DNA of 29,848 nt from DSWT01 sp035415725 (GTDB lineage: Bacteria > Chloroflexota > Anaerolineae > B4-G1 > SLSP01): assembly GCA_035415725.1 (NCBI GenBank), contig DAOOGN010000052.1, positions 1 to 29,848 of the forward strand, read 5' to 3'. Shown here piece by piece: positions 1-5,954 of this stretch; the stretch's first letter is position 1, and the number at the start of each line of letters is the position of its first letter. The notes under the pieces are model-generated. The model searched no databases, was not told the DNA's origin, and saw nothing but the letters and a program-made list of their open reading frames with translations. A program made the position numbers and the translations under genes.

Positions 1-69
1 AGAATTTGAGTTTTTCTCTGTGAACTCTGGGTGCTCTGGGGCTATTTCCAAAGGAGGAGAGGAAGAACA

Positions 70-1122
70 ATGACCGAGAATACATGGGAACAATTCGTGG
101 AAAACTGCCGTCGCGGCTATGAACAAATCAAGAACGAACTCAAAGAAGTGGACATGCTGCTCCAGCAAACGTCCGTAGAAGTGGAGCGCTTCACCCAGAC
201 CAACTCACGGGCCGTGGCCCGTGCGCGGCAGATCGAGGCCTCGTTCGACACAGCGCCGCGAGAAGACATCAAGGCCACTTATGAGTCCTTGATCGACAAT
301 CAGCGCCGGCTCTTTACGATGCGTGGGCAGTTGGAGAAACTCCAAAGCGATCAAAAGAACCTGACCCGTGTGGCCCAACTCTATCAAGAGATTCTGGAAA
401 ATATCAGCCCGGGCGATCTCCGTATCTCGCCAGAGGCAAAAAACGAGAACGTCAACACACCACAAGCGATGATCGTCAGCATCATCGAGGCCCAGGAACA
501 AGAGCGCTTGCGCCTTTCCCGTCAGATGCACGACGGACCGGCCCAGTCCCTGACCAACCTGGTTCTCCAGGCTGAAATCTGCGAGCGCCTTTTTGACAGG
601 GATGCCGCGCGCGCCAAGACCGAGCTGGCGGAGTTGAAGAAGAATGTCGTCAGCGCGTTCAAATCGGTGAAAGGTTTTATCTTCGATCTTCGCCCGATGA
701 TGCTGGACGATTTGGGTCTGGTGCCCACGATACGTCGCTATGTTGAAGGCCTCACCGATAGCGGCTTCACCGGCCTGACCCTGCACATCACCGGAAAAGA
801 GCGGCGACTGGCGCGCCACAAAGAGGTAACCATTTTCCGCGTCATCCAAACCCTCGTCCACATGGCACGGGAACAAGGGCAAGCGGCCGCGATCAATATC
901 GTGATGGACATCGACGACAACAAAGTCACCGTCACCATTGAGGATAACGGCAGCGGCTTTGAACTCGACGACAACCTGACCACACCCGATGCCCTGCGGT
1001 TGAACCTTCCCACCCTCCGCGAGCGCATTGAAATGCTCGGCGGGAAAATCACCTTCAATAGTACCCCCGGGCAGGGGTCCCATGTCAATTTCTCATTGCC
1101 GGCAGAACACATCGATGCTTGA
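70..1122 (+). CDS. DegS-like sensor histidine kinase (HisKA_3 / HATPase_c)
   Basis: Cytoplasmic two-component histidine kinase of the NarL/DegS type. The first 130 residues are mostly charged helix, likely coiled coil, with no membrane segment. The dimerisation/phosphoacceptor box reads RQMHDGPAQS, with the phospho-His near residue 154. The ATPase domain follows, with a G1 box DNGSGF (about 292-297) and a C-terminal LRERIEMLGG segment and GQGSHVNFSLP end. I start at the ATG at 70 because AAGGAGGAG lies just upstream; the open frame extends to 31 but without such a site. The N-box is unusual: where the family has a Q-E-A-L-x-N pattern this protein has QTLVHMAREQ (about 260-269), so the usual Mg-binding Asn is not evident. 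No response regulator is adjacent downstream; a partner could lie upstream of the window. Family assignment is firm, signal unknown. Confidence 0.9.
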   Translation: MTENTWEQFVENCRRGYEQIKNELKEVDMLLQQTSVEVERFTQTNSRAVARARQIEASFDTAPREDIKATYESLIDNQRRLFTMRGQLEKLQSDQKNLTRVAQLYQEILENISPGDLRISPEAKNENVNTPQAMIVSIIEAQEQERLRLSRQMHDGPAQSLTNLVLQAEICERLFDRDAARAKTELAELKKNVVSAFKSVKGFIFDLRPMMLDDLGLVPTIRRYVEGLTDSGFTGLTLHITGKERRLARHKEVTIFRVIQTLVHMAREQGQAAAINIVMDIDDNKVTVTIEDNGSGFELDDNLTTPDALRLNLPTLRERIEMLGGKITFNSTPGQGSHVNFSLPAEHIDA

Positions 1123-1142
1123 GCATTGATCCTTTTTCCTAC

Positions 1143-1172
1143 TTGACAAATGCCCGGTAGTTATGCTATAGT
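1143..1172 (+). promoter_or_regulatory. Strong sigma-70-type promoter candidate
   Basis: A perfect -35 TTGACA (1143-1148), an 18-bp spacer and -10 TATAGT (1167-1172), with TG one base before the -10 (extended -10). Predicted start is near 1179. It points into the hairpin at 1181, so its product may be a very short RNA or an attenuated leader toward rpoD. Predicted from sequence only. Confidence 0.55.
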
Positions 1173-1180
1173 AAGGGTGA

Positions 1181-1216
1181 AGAGCACAGTTGGCACTGCC
1201 AATCTGTGCTCTTTTT
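1181..1216 (+). terminator. Intrinsic terminator-like hairpin
   Basis: AGAGCACAG (1181-1189) pairs perfectly with CTGTGCTCT (1204-1212). The inner arms TTGGC and GCCAA extend the stem, and a T-run (1212-1216) follows. It could terminate the histidine kinase transcript. It also sits a few bases after the predicted start of the promoter at 1143. Confidence 0.7.
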
Positions 1217-1323
1217 AAGGTGATTTCCAGGAGTGTCACCGGACGACATAGGGCGAATGGACCATTCGCCCCCCAATGTCAAACCTGGAAATAGGGGTAT
1301 ACGACAAATCATTGGAAAAGAGG

Positions 1324-1376
1324 TAACTATTCAGCCGCCCTTGCCAGGTAGCGAATGGGACTTAGGGGAGGGTGCA
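1324..1376 (+). repeat. Dispersed ~50-bp repeat, family C, copy 1
   Basis: Begins TAACTATTCAGCC and runs to GGGTGCA; its core is TTGCCAGGTAGCGAATGGGA. Related copies lie at 29796-29848 (same strand) and 12166-12215 (opposite strand). All three are intergenic. No coding sense was found. It lies in the 700-bp gap between the kinase and rpoD, which otherwise holds only short repeats and hairpins. Confidence 0.7.
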
Positions 1377-1385
1377 TCATGTGTT

Positions 1386-1418
1386 AGACTTGTCAGGTTT
1401 GGCAAACCTGACAGGTCT
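1386..1418. repeat. Perfect-centre palindrome, hairpin repeat
   Basis: GACTTGTCAGGTTT (1387-1400) pairs with AAACCTGACAGGTC (1404-1417) around a GGC centre with one G-T pair. It looks like a small intergenic hairpin element. It has no T-run, so it is not a clear terminator. Confidence 0.6.
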
Positions 1419-1495
1419 GTGGTGGTGACAAAAAACCATAGTTTAGCGTAAGTCCTATGTGTGGACACTTCGGTCATAGACGATGACCCTCTCAT

Positions 1496-1543
1496 CCCCC
1501 AATCCCCTTCTCCCCCGCAAGCGGGGAAGAAGGGGGCAGGGGG
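1496..1543. repeat. C-rich/G-rich hairpin repeat
   Basis: A C-rich arm (CCCCCAATCCCCTTCTCCCC) is followed by GCAAGC and a G-rich arm (GGGGAAGAAGGGGGCAGGGGG), making a long imperfect hairpin. It resembles the short palindromic elements common between genes in filamentous bacteria. I see no open frame that explains it. Confidence 0.55.
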
Positions 1544-1549
1544 ATAGGA

Positions 1550-1617
1550 TTATAGAAACGCGAATATCTTGTCATCCAAGAGACTTTGCATACCAGAATC
1601 CGCGCCAAACCTACTAT
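1550..1617 (+). repeat. Dispersed ~68-bp repeat, family D, copy 1
   Basis: Shares TTATAGAAA, GTCATCCA and the end GCGCCAAACCTACTAT with 29722-29790, in the same spacing. In the second copy it is followed directly by a family C repeat; here family C lies upstream instead. Non-coding and of unknown function. Confidence 0.65.
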
Positions 1618-1703
1618 GGAATAAGTTGCTTCACCAGGTTTACTAGCCTGAATAGATACGAAAAGGGAAGGTAACCATCTGGAAATTGTACCTGAATGGC
1701 TGT

Positions 1704-1739
1704 GGCCGGTCTCCAGATTGGCACGGTCGGAGACCGGCC
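1704..1739. repeat. Hairpin repeat with 11-bp perfect arms
   Basis: GGCCGGTCTCC (1704-1714) pairs with GGAGACCGGCC (1729-1739) around a 14-base loop. On the minus strand the loop contains TGCCAATCTG, which is also found in the hairpin at 1181-1212. Confidence 0.6.
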
Positions 1740-1779
1740 CGCGCACTTCCCAATCATTTGCGCTCTACCCTGGAAATAG

Positions 1780-1807
1780 TTGACAAGCAGCTAGATTCGA
1801 ATATCCT
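1780..1807 (+). promoter_or_regulatory. Possible rpoD promoter
   Basis: A perfect TTGACA at 1780-1785 is followed after 16 bp by TATCCT (1802-1807), a weak -10. It would start rpoD transcription about 15 bases before the ATG. The -10 is poor, so this is tentative. Confidence 0.35.
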
Positions 1808-1830
1808 GATAAGATAAGTGTAATTCCCTC

Positions 1831-3114
1831 ATGACAGATAAGGATGTAGTATTGGCTAGCGACAATGAACTAGACGACGCGCTCTTAGAAGAAGAGCTCG
1901 TGCAAGACGACGAAGAAGAAGAGGACGACGAAGAGGAAATTCCCGCTTTGGCTGAGGAACCCTCCGGCGAGGAATACTTGCTGTCCCTGGGGGACGAACG
2001 CGGACACATCACCTACGAGGATATACTCCGGGTTTTCCCCGAAGCGGAAGAAGATGTCGAGCGCCTGGATGAAATCATTGCGGCGTTGATGGAGTCGGGT
2101 ATCACCGTAGGCGGCGTCGACGAAAAACCTCCCAGCGTTTTCTTTGAAATCGACGAGGAAGACGAGGAAGGAAAGGCCGAAGAGGACATTTACCGTGCCA
2201 TCGAAGTCGATGACACCATTGGCCTCTACCTGAAGGAAATCGGCAAAGTCCCCCTGCTGACCGCCGAAGAAGAAGTCGCCTTAGCGATGCGCATGGAGAA
2301 TGGCAAGAAAGCCCAGTTCCGCCTGAACAATGGAAAATATCACAGTGAAGAAAAACGTTGGGAACTGGAACGCAACATCGACGATGGGATTGCCGCGCGC
2401 GAACATTTAATCCGCGCCAATTCGCGGTTGGTCATCAGTGTTGCCAAGAAATATATCGGGCGTGGCGTGCCCTTCCTCGACCTGATCCAGGAGGGCAATA
2501 TCGGCCTGATTCGCGCCTCCAACAAGTTCGACTATAAACGCGGCCATAAATTCTCCACCTATGCCACCTGGTGGATACGGCAGGCTGTGACGCGAGCCAT
2601 CGCCGATCAGAGCCGCACCATTCGCGTGCCCGTTCACATGGGCGATCAAATCAACAAAATGCTGCGAATCTCGCATCAACTGACCCAGCGGTTAGGACGC
2701 AGTCCCACACCGGAAGAGCTGGCCGCGGAGATGGAAATTCCGGTACGCAAAGTTGAACAAATGCTTGACGTGGCGCGCCGTCCCCTCTCCCTGGAAATGC
2801 CCACCGATGAAGAAGAAGAGAGCACCCTCGGCGATTTCGTTGAGGACATCGAAAGCCCTGCCCCCCCTGACGAAGTCAGTTCGACCATGTTGCGCGATTT
2901 GTTGTTGGAAATCCTGGTCGATCTGCCGCCGCGCGAGGTCAAAATCCTGCAAATGCGCTATGGGCTACTGGATGGACAGACCTACACCCTCGAAGAAGTG
3001 GGCAAAAAGCTAGGCGTCACGCGCGAACGGGTGCGGCAGATTGAAGCGCAGGCATTGAGCCGATTGCGTCACCCCGCCCACGCCCGGCGTTTGCGTGACT
3101 TCTTACGTACATAG
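1831..3114 (+). CDS. rpoD: Primary RNA polymerase sigma factor RpoD/SigA
   Basis: Housekeeping sigma factor that directs RNA polymerase to -10/-35 promoters. A strongly acidic N-terminus (runs of D/E at about 18-37 and 107-119) is followed by a region 1.1-like segment (about 50-95) and region 1.2 (DDTIGLYLKEIGKVPLL, about 127-143). Region 2 carries ANSRLVISVAKKYIGRG and the DNA-melting/-10 segment KFSTYATWWIRQAVTRAIAD (about 240-259). Regions 3 and 4 follow, with the -35 binding helix-turn-helix GVTRERVRQIEAQALSRLRH near the C-terminus. At 427 residues it is a normal SigA. No clear Shine-Dalgarno sequence precedes the ATG. It is read alone; the next gene converges on it with a 140-bp repeat between them. 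Confidence 0.97.
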   Translation: MTDKDVVLASDNELDDALLEEELVQDDEEEEDDEEEIPALAEEPSGEEYLLSLGDERGHITYEDILRVFPEAEEDVERLDEIIAALMESGITVGGVDEKPPSVFFEIDEEDEEGKAEEDIYRAIEVDDTIGLYLKEIGKVPLLTAEEEVALAMRMENGKKAQFRLNNGKYHSEEKRWELERNIDDGIAAREHLIRANSRLVISVAKKYIGRGVPFLDLIQEGNIGLIRASNKFDYKRGHKFSTYATWWIRQAVTRAIADQSRTIRVPVHMGDQINKMLRISHQLTQRLGRSPTPEELAAEMEIPVRKVEQMLDVARRPLSLEMPTDEEEESTLGDFVEDIESPAPPDEVSSTMLRDLLLEILVDLPPREVKILQMRYGLLDGQTYTLEEVGKKLGVTRERVRQIEAQALSRLRHPAHARRLRDFLRT

Positions 3115-3132
3115 CACGCATCTATTCAGGCT

Positions 3133-3272
3133 AGTGCTGCGTGGCGCCAATCCCTGCCCGGTTTATGCTGGCCAGGGATCGTCAGCTCCCGGCGTAGCGC
3201 GCCAGAACCGCGGATCTGGCGATCCGCTCCGAGCATGGCTAACGGGTGTGGAATTTCTGCCTCGATGGACTA
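3133..3272 (+). repeat. 140-bp dispersed structured repeat, family B, copy 1
   Basis: Aligns without gaps to 21101-21240; I count 11 differences in 140 positions. It contains the stem-loop GCGGATC-TGGC-GATCCGC and a second GGGATC hairpin that is weaker here than in copy 2. It fills the gap between the convergent rpoD and Sua5 genes. No open frame in it is convincing. Confidence 0.85.
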
Positions 3273-3297
3273 GTCAACCTGGCGGAACAACTTATTA

Positions 3298-4353
3298 TCA
3301 ATCCACATCGACCACATTTCCCGCTGCCGCGCGTGTCAGACGGTCGCGGATGGCCAGACCCAGCCCGGTGGCGCCAAAGTCGCGGGCCAAAATCATGGTC
3401 ACATTCGCGTGATCGAGCGCATGCAAAGCGGCGAAAAGCTGTCGCGCCACTTCCTCCAACGCCCCCGCAGTCCCGACGGTTTGAAAGATCGCCGGAATGC
3501 CGGAAAAGACAGGCAGGTCCTCTTCCGCCAACAACAAACCCACGCGCTGACCCTGCTTCAGACTGTGCCATGCTGCGTCACGCATGACAGGCAATACGGC
3601 GTCACGGGAGCCGCGGTAGAGGATCAATCTGGCGCGCGGCGCGTAGTGCTGCGTCAACGTGCCGGGCGCAGGCAGTGTGTCTGCGGCGGAGAAGGACCAC
3701 GCCGCTACCTGCACATCCCCTAATACCGCTTCCAGCGCCTCACGGCTGATGCCGCCGGGCCGCAGGAGGGTTGGGACGGGTGTGACCAGGGACAGCACGG
3801 TGGATTCCACGCCTACCGGCGTCGGGCCACCGTCCAGGATGACATCAATGCGCCCCTCCAGATCGTCCAGGACGTGCGCGGCCTGGGTGGGACTGAGATG
3901 TCCAAACCGGTTGGCGCTCGGCGCGGCGATGGGGAAGCCGGCCGTGCGGATCAACGCCAGCGCCACCGGATGCGCCGGCACGCGCACGGCGACCGTGGGG
4001 CCGCCGGCCGTCACCGCCAGAGGCACCTGGGGACTCCGCGGCAAAACCAGCGTCAGCGGCCCTGGCCAAAAACGCGCGGCCAACGTATACGCCAGCGGCG
4101 GCGCATCCGCGACAACCTGCGAGAGGGCGTCACCCTCTGCCAGATGGACAATCAAAGGGTCGTAGGCCGGTCGGCCTTTGGCGACGAAAATGCCCTGCAC
4201 AGCTTCGGCGTCCAGCGCATTCGCGCCCAGGCCGTAAACCGTCTCGGTGGGAAAGGCGACGAGCCCGCCGCGGCGGAGGACCATCGCCGCCTGCTGAATC
4301 AGTCCAGGATCCGGCGTTTCAGGGTCAACAGCCAGTACGACAGTGAACTTCAT
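3298..4353 (-). CDS. L-threonylcarbamoyladenylate synthase, Sua5 type
   Basis: Makes threonylcarbamoyl-AMP from threonine, bicarbonate and ATP for the t6A37 modification of tRNAs. The YrdC domain fills the first ~200 residues, with FPTETVYGLG near the N-terminus, then KGRPAYDPLIVHL and the nucleotide-binding APSANRFGHLSPT. A C-terminal Sua5 extension begins around GTLTQHYAPRARLILYRG, so this is the long Sua5 form rather than short TsaC. Start: ATGs at 4404, 4365 and 4353 are in frame. I prefer 4353 (MKFTVVLAVDPETPD), which matches the usual family N-terminus, but no good ribosome site decides. It is last in the minus-strand polysaccharide operon, 70 bp after the PqqD-like gene and separated from it by a hairpin, so it may be only loosely co-expressed. 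Confidence 0.93.
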   Translation of the reverse strand: MKFTVVLAVDPETPDPGLIQQAAMVLRRGGLVAFPTETVYGLGANALDAEAVQGIFVAKGRPAYDPLIVHLAEGDALSQVVADAPPLAYTLAARFWPGPLTLVLPRSPQVPLAVTAGGPTVAVRVPAHPVALALIRTAGFPIAAPSANRFGHLSPTQAAHVLDDLEGRIDVILDGGPTPVGVESTVLSLVTPVPTLLRPGGISREALEAVLGDVQVAAWSFSAADTLPAPGTLTQHYAPRARLILYRGSRDAVLPVMRDAAWHSLKQGQRVGLLLAEEDLPVFSGIPAIFQTVGTAGALEEVARQLFAALHALDHANVTMILARDFGATGLGLAIRDRLTRAAAGNVVDVD

Positions 4354-4372
4354 CGCGTCAGCCATACGGCGT

Positions 4373-4423
4373 GTAGTAGCGACTTCGGGCGCTCTTGTGA
4401 CCAACGACTCAAGTCGCCACTAC
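4373..4423 (-). repeat. Inverted repeat between the PqqD-like and Sua5 genes
   Basis: GTAGTAGCGACTT (4373-4385) and AAGTCGCCACTAC (4411-4423) are inverted copies with 12 of 13 bases pairing, separated by 25 bases. The hairpin begins directly after the stop codon of the PqqD-like gene and could attenuate transcription into Sua5. There is no T-run, so it may instead be a mobile short repeat; a related CCACTACAAACG string lies in the MITE at 12296. Confidence 0.55.
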
Positions 4424-4711
4424 CTACGGATTTTGCCCGGTGGCGACCATCGCGCCGCGCTCGAGCAGAGATTGGGCCAAGCGCAGAACGTCGCTCTCCA
4501 CTTGCGCCGGGGCGGCATCGAATTCACCGGCCATGACGTTCGCAATCTCGCGCAAGGTGCGCTTACCATCGGTCAGGTGCAGCATGCGCGCGCCGGTGGC
4601 ATTGAGCACAACGAACTTTCCCTGTTCAGGCAACACGACCACCAGCTCATGGCCGCTCTCGCGGGTCACAACCGTGGATTCCACCGCCAACACATCATCC
4701 CAACTCAGCAT
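4424..4711 (-). CDS. PqqD-family (RRE-like) small protein
   Basis: A 95-residue protein with the PqqD fold pattern: beta-rich start (VVVLPEQGKFVVLNATGARML) followed by a helix-turn-helix-like half (DGKRTLREIANVM, then VESDVLRLAQSLLERGAMV). PqqD-family proteins bind precursor peptides for modification enzymes, or act as small partners of HprK-related kinases. I start at 4711 (MLSWDDVLAVES), where GGGAGG sits just upstream and the gene overlaps the end of the HprK-like gene by 17 bp; the open frame reaches 4756. The tight overlap implies co-translation. Comparable pairs are annotated as HPr-rel-A systems or as ScmC/ScmD of the SynChlorMet cassettes. No radical SAM enzyme or precursor peptide is seen in this window, so its client is unknown. 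Confidence 0.8.
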   Translation of the reverse strand: MLSWDDVLAVESTVVTRESGHELVVVLPEQGKFVVLNATGARMLHLTDGKRTLREIANVMAGEFDAAPAQVESDVLRLAQSLLERGAMVATGQNP

Positions 4712-5498
4712 CGATGACCTCCCAGAATGAAGGATCGCGCCGGAAGTGCAACGCATAGGCTGGCGTTCCGGCTAGCACAGTCTCCCAGCGCGACAAAACA
4801 TCCGGCAGCCACAGCGCATCGGCGGCTAACACGGGCGTATTCGACACCAGTTCGCCCAGCGCCTGCCCCGGCGACAGGGGCGCGAGGAAGACGTCACTGT
4901 CTTGCACCAGACGCAGCAACCCGTGGAGCACTGCATGGCGCACATCACCCCGGCGCTTGCCGAAGGGGGTGGCATAGATCTGCCAGCCCCCTGCAGAAGG
5001 CCATAGGAGCAGCAGATCGTCGTTGAGCACCGGATCCGGCGCGGAGAAATGCGCCGCCGTCGTTTTCCCGCTGCCGGAAACGCCAAACAAGGCATAGCCT
5101 TTGTCACGATGCACGACGCCGGCGGCATGGAAAAGTATCCCACCACGCGCAAAAGCCTGCACCGCCAGGGCAACCCGCAGGAAGTAGCCAACGTCGGCCG
5201 GCGTAGCGGCAGGATGCGCATACAAATGTCCCACACCCTGCCCGGCATTCACGTCACCCGCGAAGCCCGGAGCGAGCAAGGCGCACATGCCTCCCCGGCA
5301 ACGGGGACGCACGGCGAAAAGTGGTCCTTCAGGCTCTGCAAGGTCGGCATCCTCGGCAATCACGATGGACCACGGTCGTGTCTCTGCCGCCGGCGCCCAG
5401 GAGGCCCAGGCCGCGCCGAGCGGCGTTAGCCAGGGTTCAGGGACGTTCACCCGCAATGCCGTCCCTGCGATGCCCAGCGCGCAGCAGGCGGTGTTCAT
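4695..5498 (-). CDS. HprK-related P-loop kinase-like protein
   Basis: A 267-residue protein whose second half resembles the catalytic part of HPr(Ser) kinase/phosphorylase. It shows the pre-strand FHAAGVV (about 123-129), a Walker A loop GVSGSGKTT (about 139-147) and NDDLLLL (about 159-165) in the Walker B position. The first 100 residues are divergent. I choose the ATG at 5498 because it overlaps the stop of the preceding gene as ATGA; the frame is open to 5630 but that would run into the neighbour. Known relatives pair with PqqD-like proteins beside polysaccharide or peptide-modification genes, which matches this context. Substrate is unknown: no HPr is visible, so a role as an HPr kinase is not implied. 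Confidence 0.8.
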   Translation of the reverse strand: MNTACCALGIAGTALRVNVPEPWLTPLGAAWASWAPAAETRPWSIVIAEDADLAEPEGPLFAVRPRCRGGMCALLAPGFAGDVNAGQGVGHLYAHPAATPADVGYFLRVALAVQAFARGGILFHAAGVVHRDKGYALFGVSGSGKTTAAHFSAPDPVLNDDLLLLWPSAGGWQIYATPFGKRRGDVRHAVLHGLLRLVQDSDVFLAPLSPGQALGELVSNTPVLAADALWLPDVLSRWETVLAGTPAYALHFRRDPSFWEVIDAELG

Positions 5499-5944
5499 CG
5501 CTTGAAACTGCGGCGCAACAAAAACAGCGCCACCAGCAGTAAAATGCCGCCCTCGACCTTGGTCCAGAAGCGGGGAAGTCCGGCGCGCACCGTCACCGTC
5601 TCGGGGTAAAGATTGATCGAGCCGTCCCACTCGACTTCCTCGATGCGATAGGCATAGCGTCGCCCCAGCACGACGGCGTCGTCCTCAAAGCGGTAGGCGG
5701 CGCCCAGCAGTTCATTCCCGGCGGCGGGGATCAGCGTAGTGTTGATCGGCACAAAATCACCGCCCGGTGCAGCGGCGCGATAGACATTGAAACCCGCCGT
5801 GCCCACCTCGCTGGCTGTTTCCCAGGAGAGGGTGACTGGCGGAATGACCGTCAGCAGCAATAGCAGGCCGCTCACGAGCAACACTGCCGCCAGCAATACC
5901 TGTACCCACGGGAAAGCGGCTTTTGGTAGCTCATTCTGCACCAT
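5495..5944 (-). CDS. Small membrane protein with a fibronectin type III-like domain
   Basis: A 149-residue protein with two membrane helices (about 15-36 and 128-146) bracketing one extracytoplasmic beta domain. The domain reads like Fn3: VTLSWETASEVGTAGFNVYR at its start and GRRYAYRIEEVEWDGS in the later strands. The C-terminus is basic (RRSFKR), fitting a cytoplasmic tail. It lies 10 bp after the second Wzz-type gene and overlaps the HprK-like gene by 4 bp (ATGA), so it belongs to the same transcript. Function is unknown; a structural or partner role for the polysaccharide machinery is a guess from context. Confidence 0.8.
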   Translation of the reverse strand: MVQNELPKAAFPWVQVLLAAVLLVSGLLLLLTVIPPVTLSWETASEVGTAGFNVYRAAAPGGDFVPINTTLIPAAGNELLGAAYRFEDDAVVLGRRYAYRIEEVEWDGSINLYPETVTVRAGLPRFWTKVEGGILLLVALFLLRRSFKR

Positions 5945-5954
5945 TGATTTTTCC

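Noticed and set aside
205..1083. 292-residue minus-strand frame opposite the histidine kinase
   Set aside because: It is the mirror of a firmly identified gene and has no family motif.
1233..1674. Small frames in the gap between the kinase and rpoD
   Set aside because: They run through repeats and hairpins with no ribosome site or coding pattern.
1324..1740. CRISPR array
   Set aside because: The repeats are different from each other, not evenly spaced, and no spacer pattern or cas gene is present.
3239..3587. Frames covering the family B repeat and the Sua5 3' end
   Set aside because: Overlap a confident gene and a non-coding repeat; similar frames appear at the second repeat copy, which explains them.
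4695..5498. True HPr kinase/phosphorylase controlling carbon catabolite repression
   Set aside because: Only the P-loop half is similar, the N-terminal domain differs, and no HPr or PTS gene is nearby.
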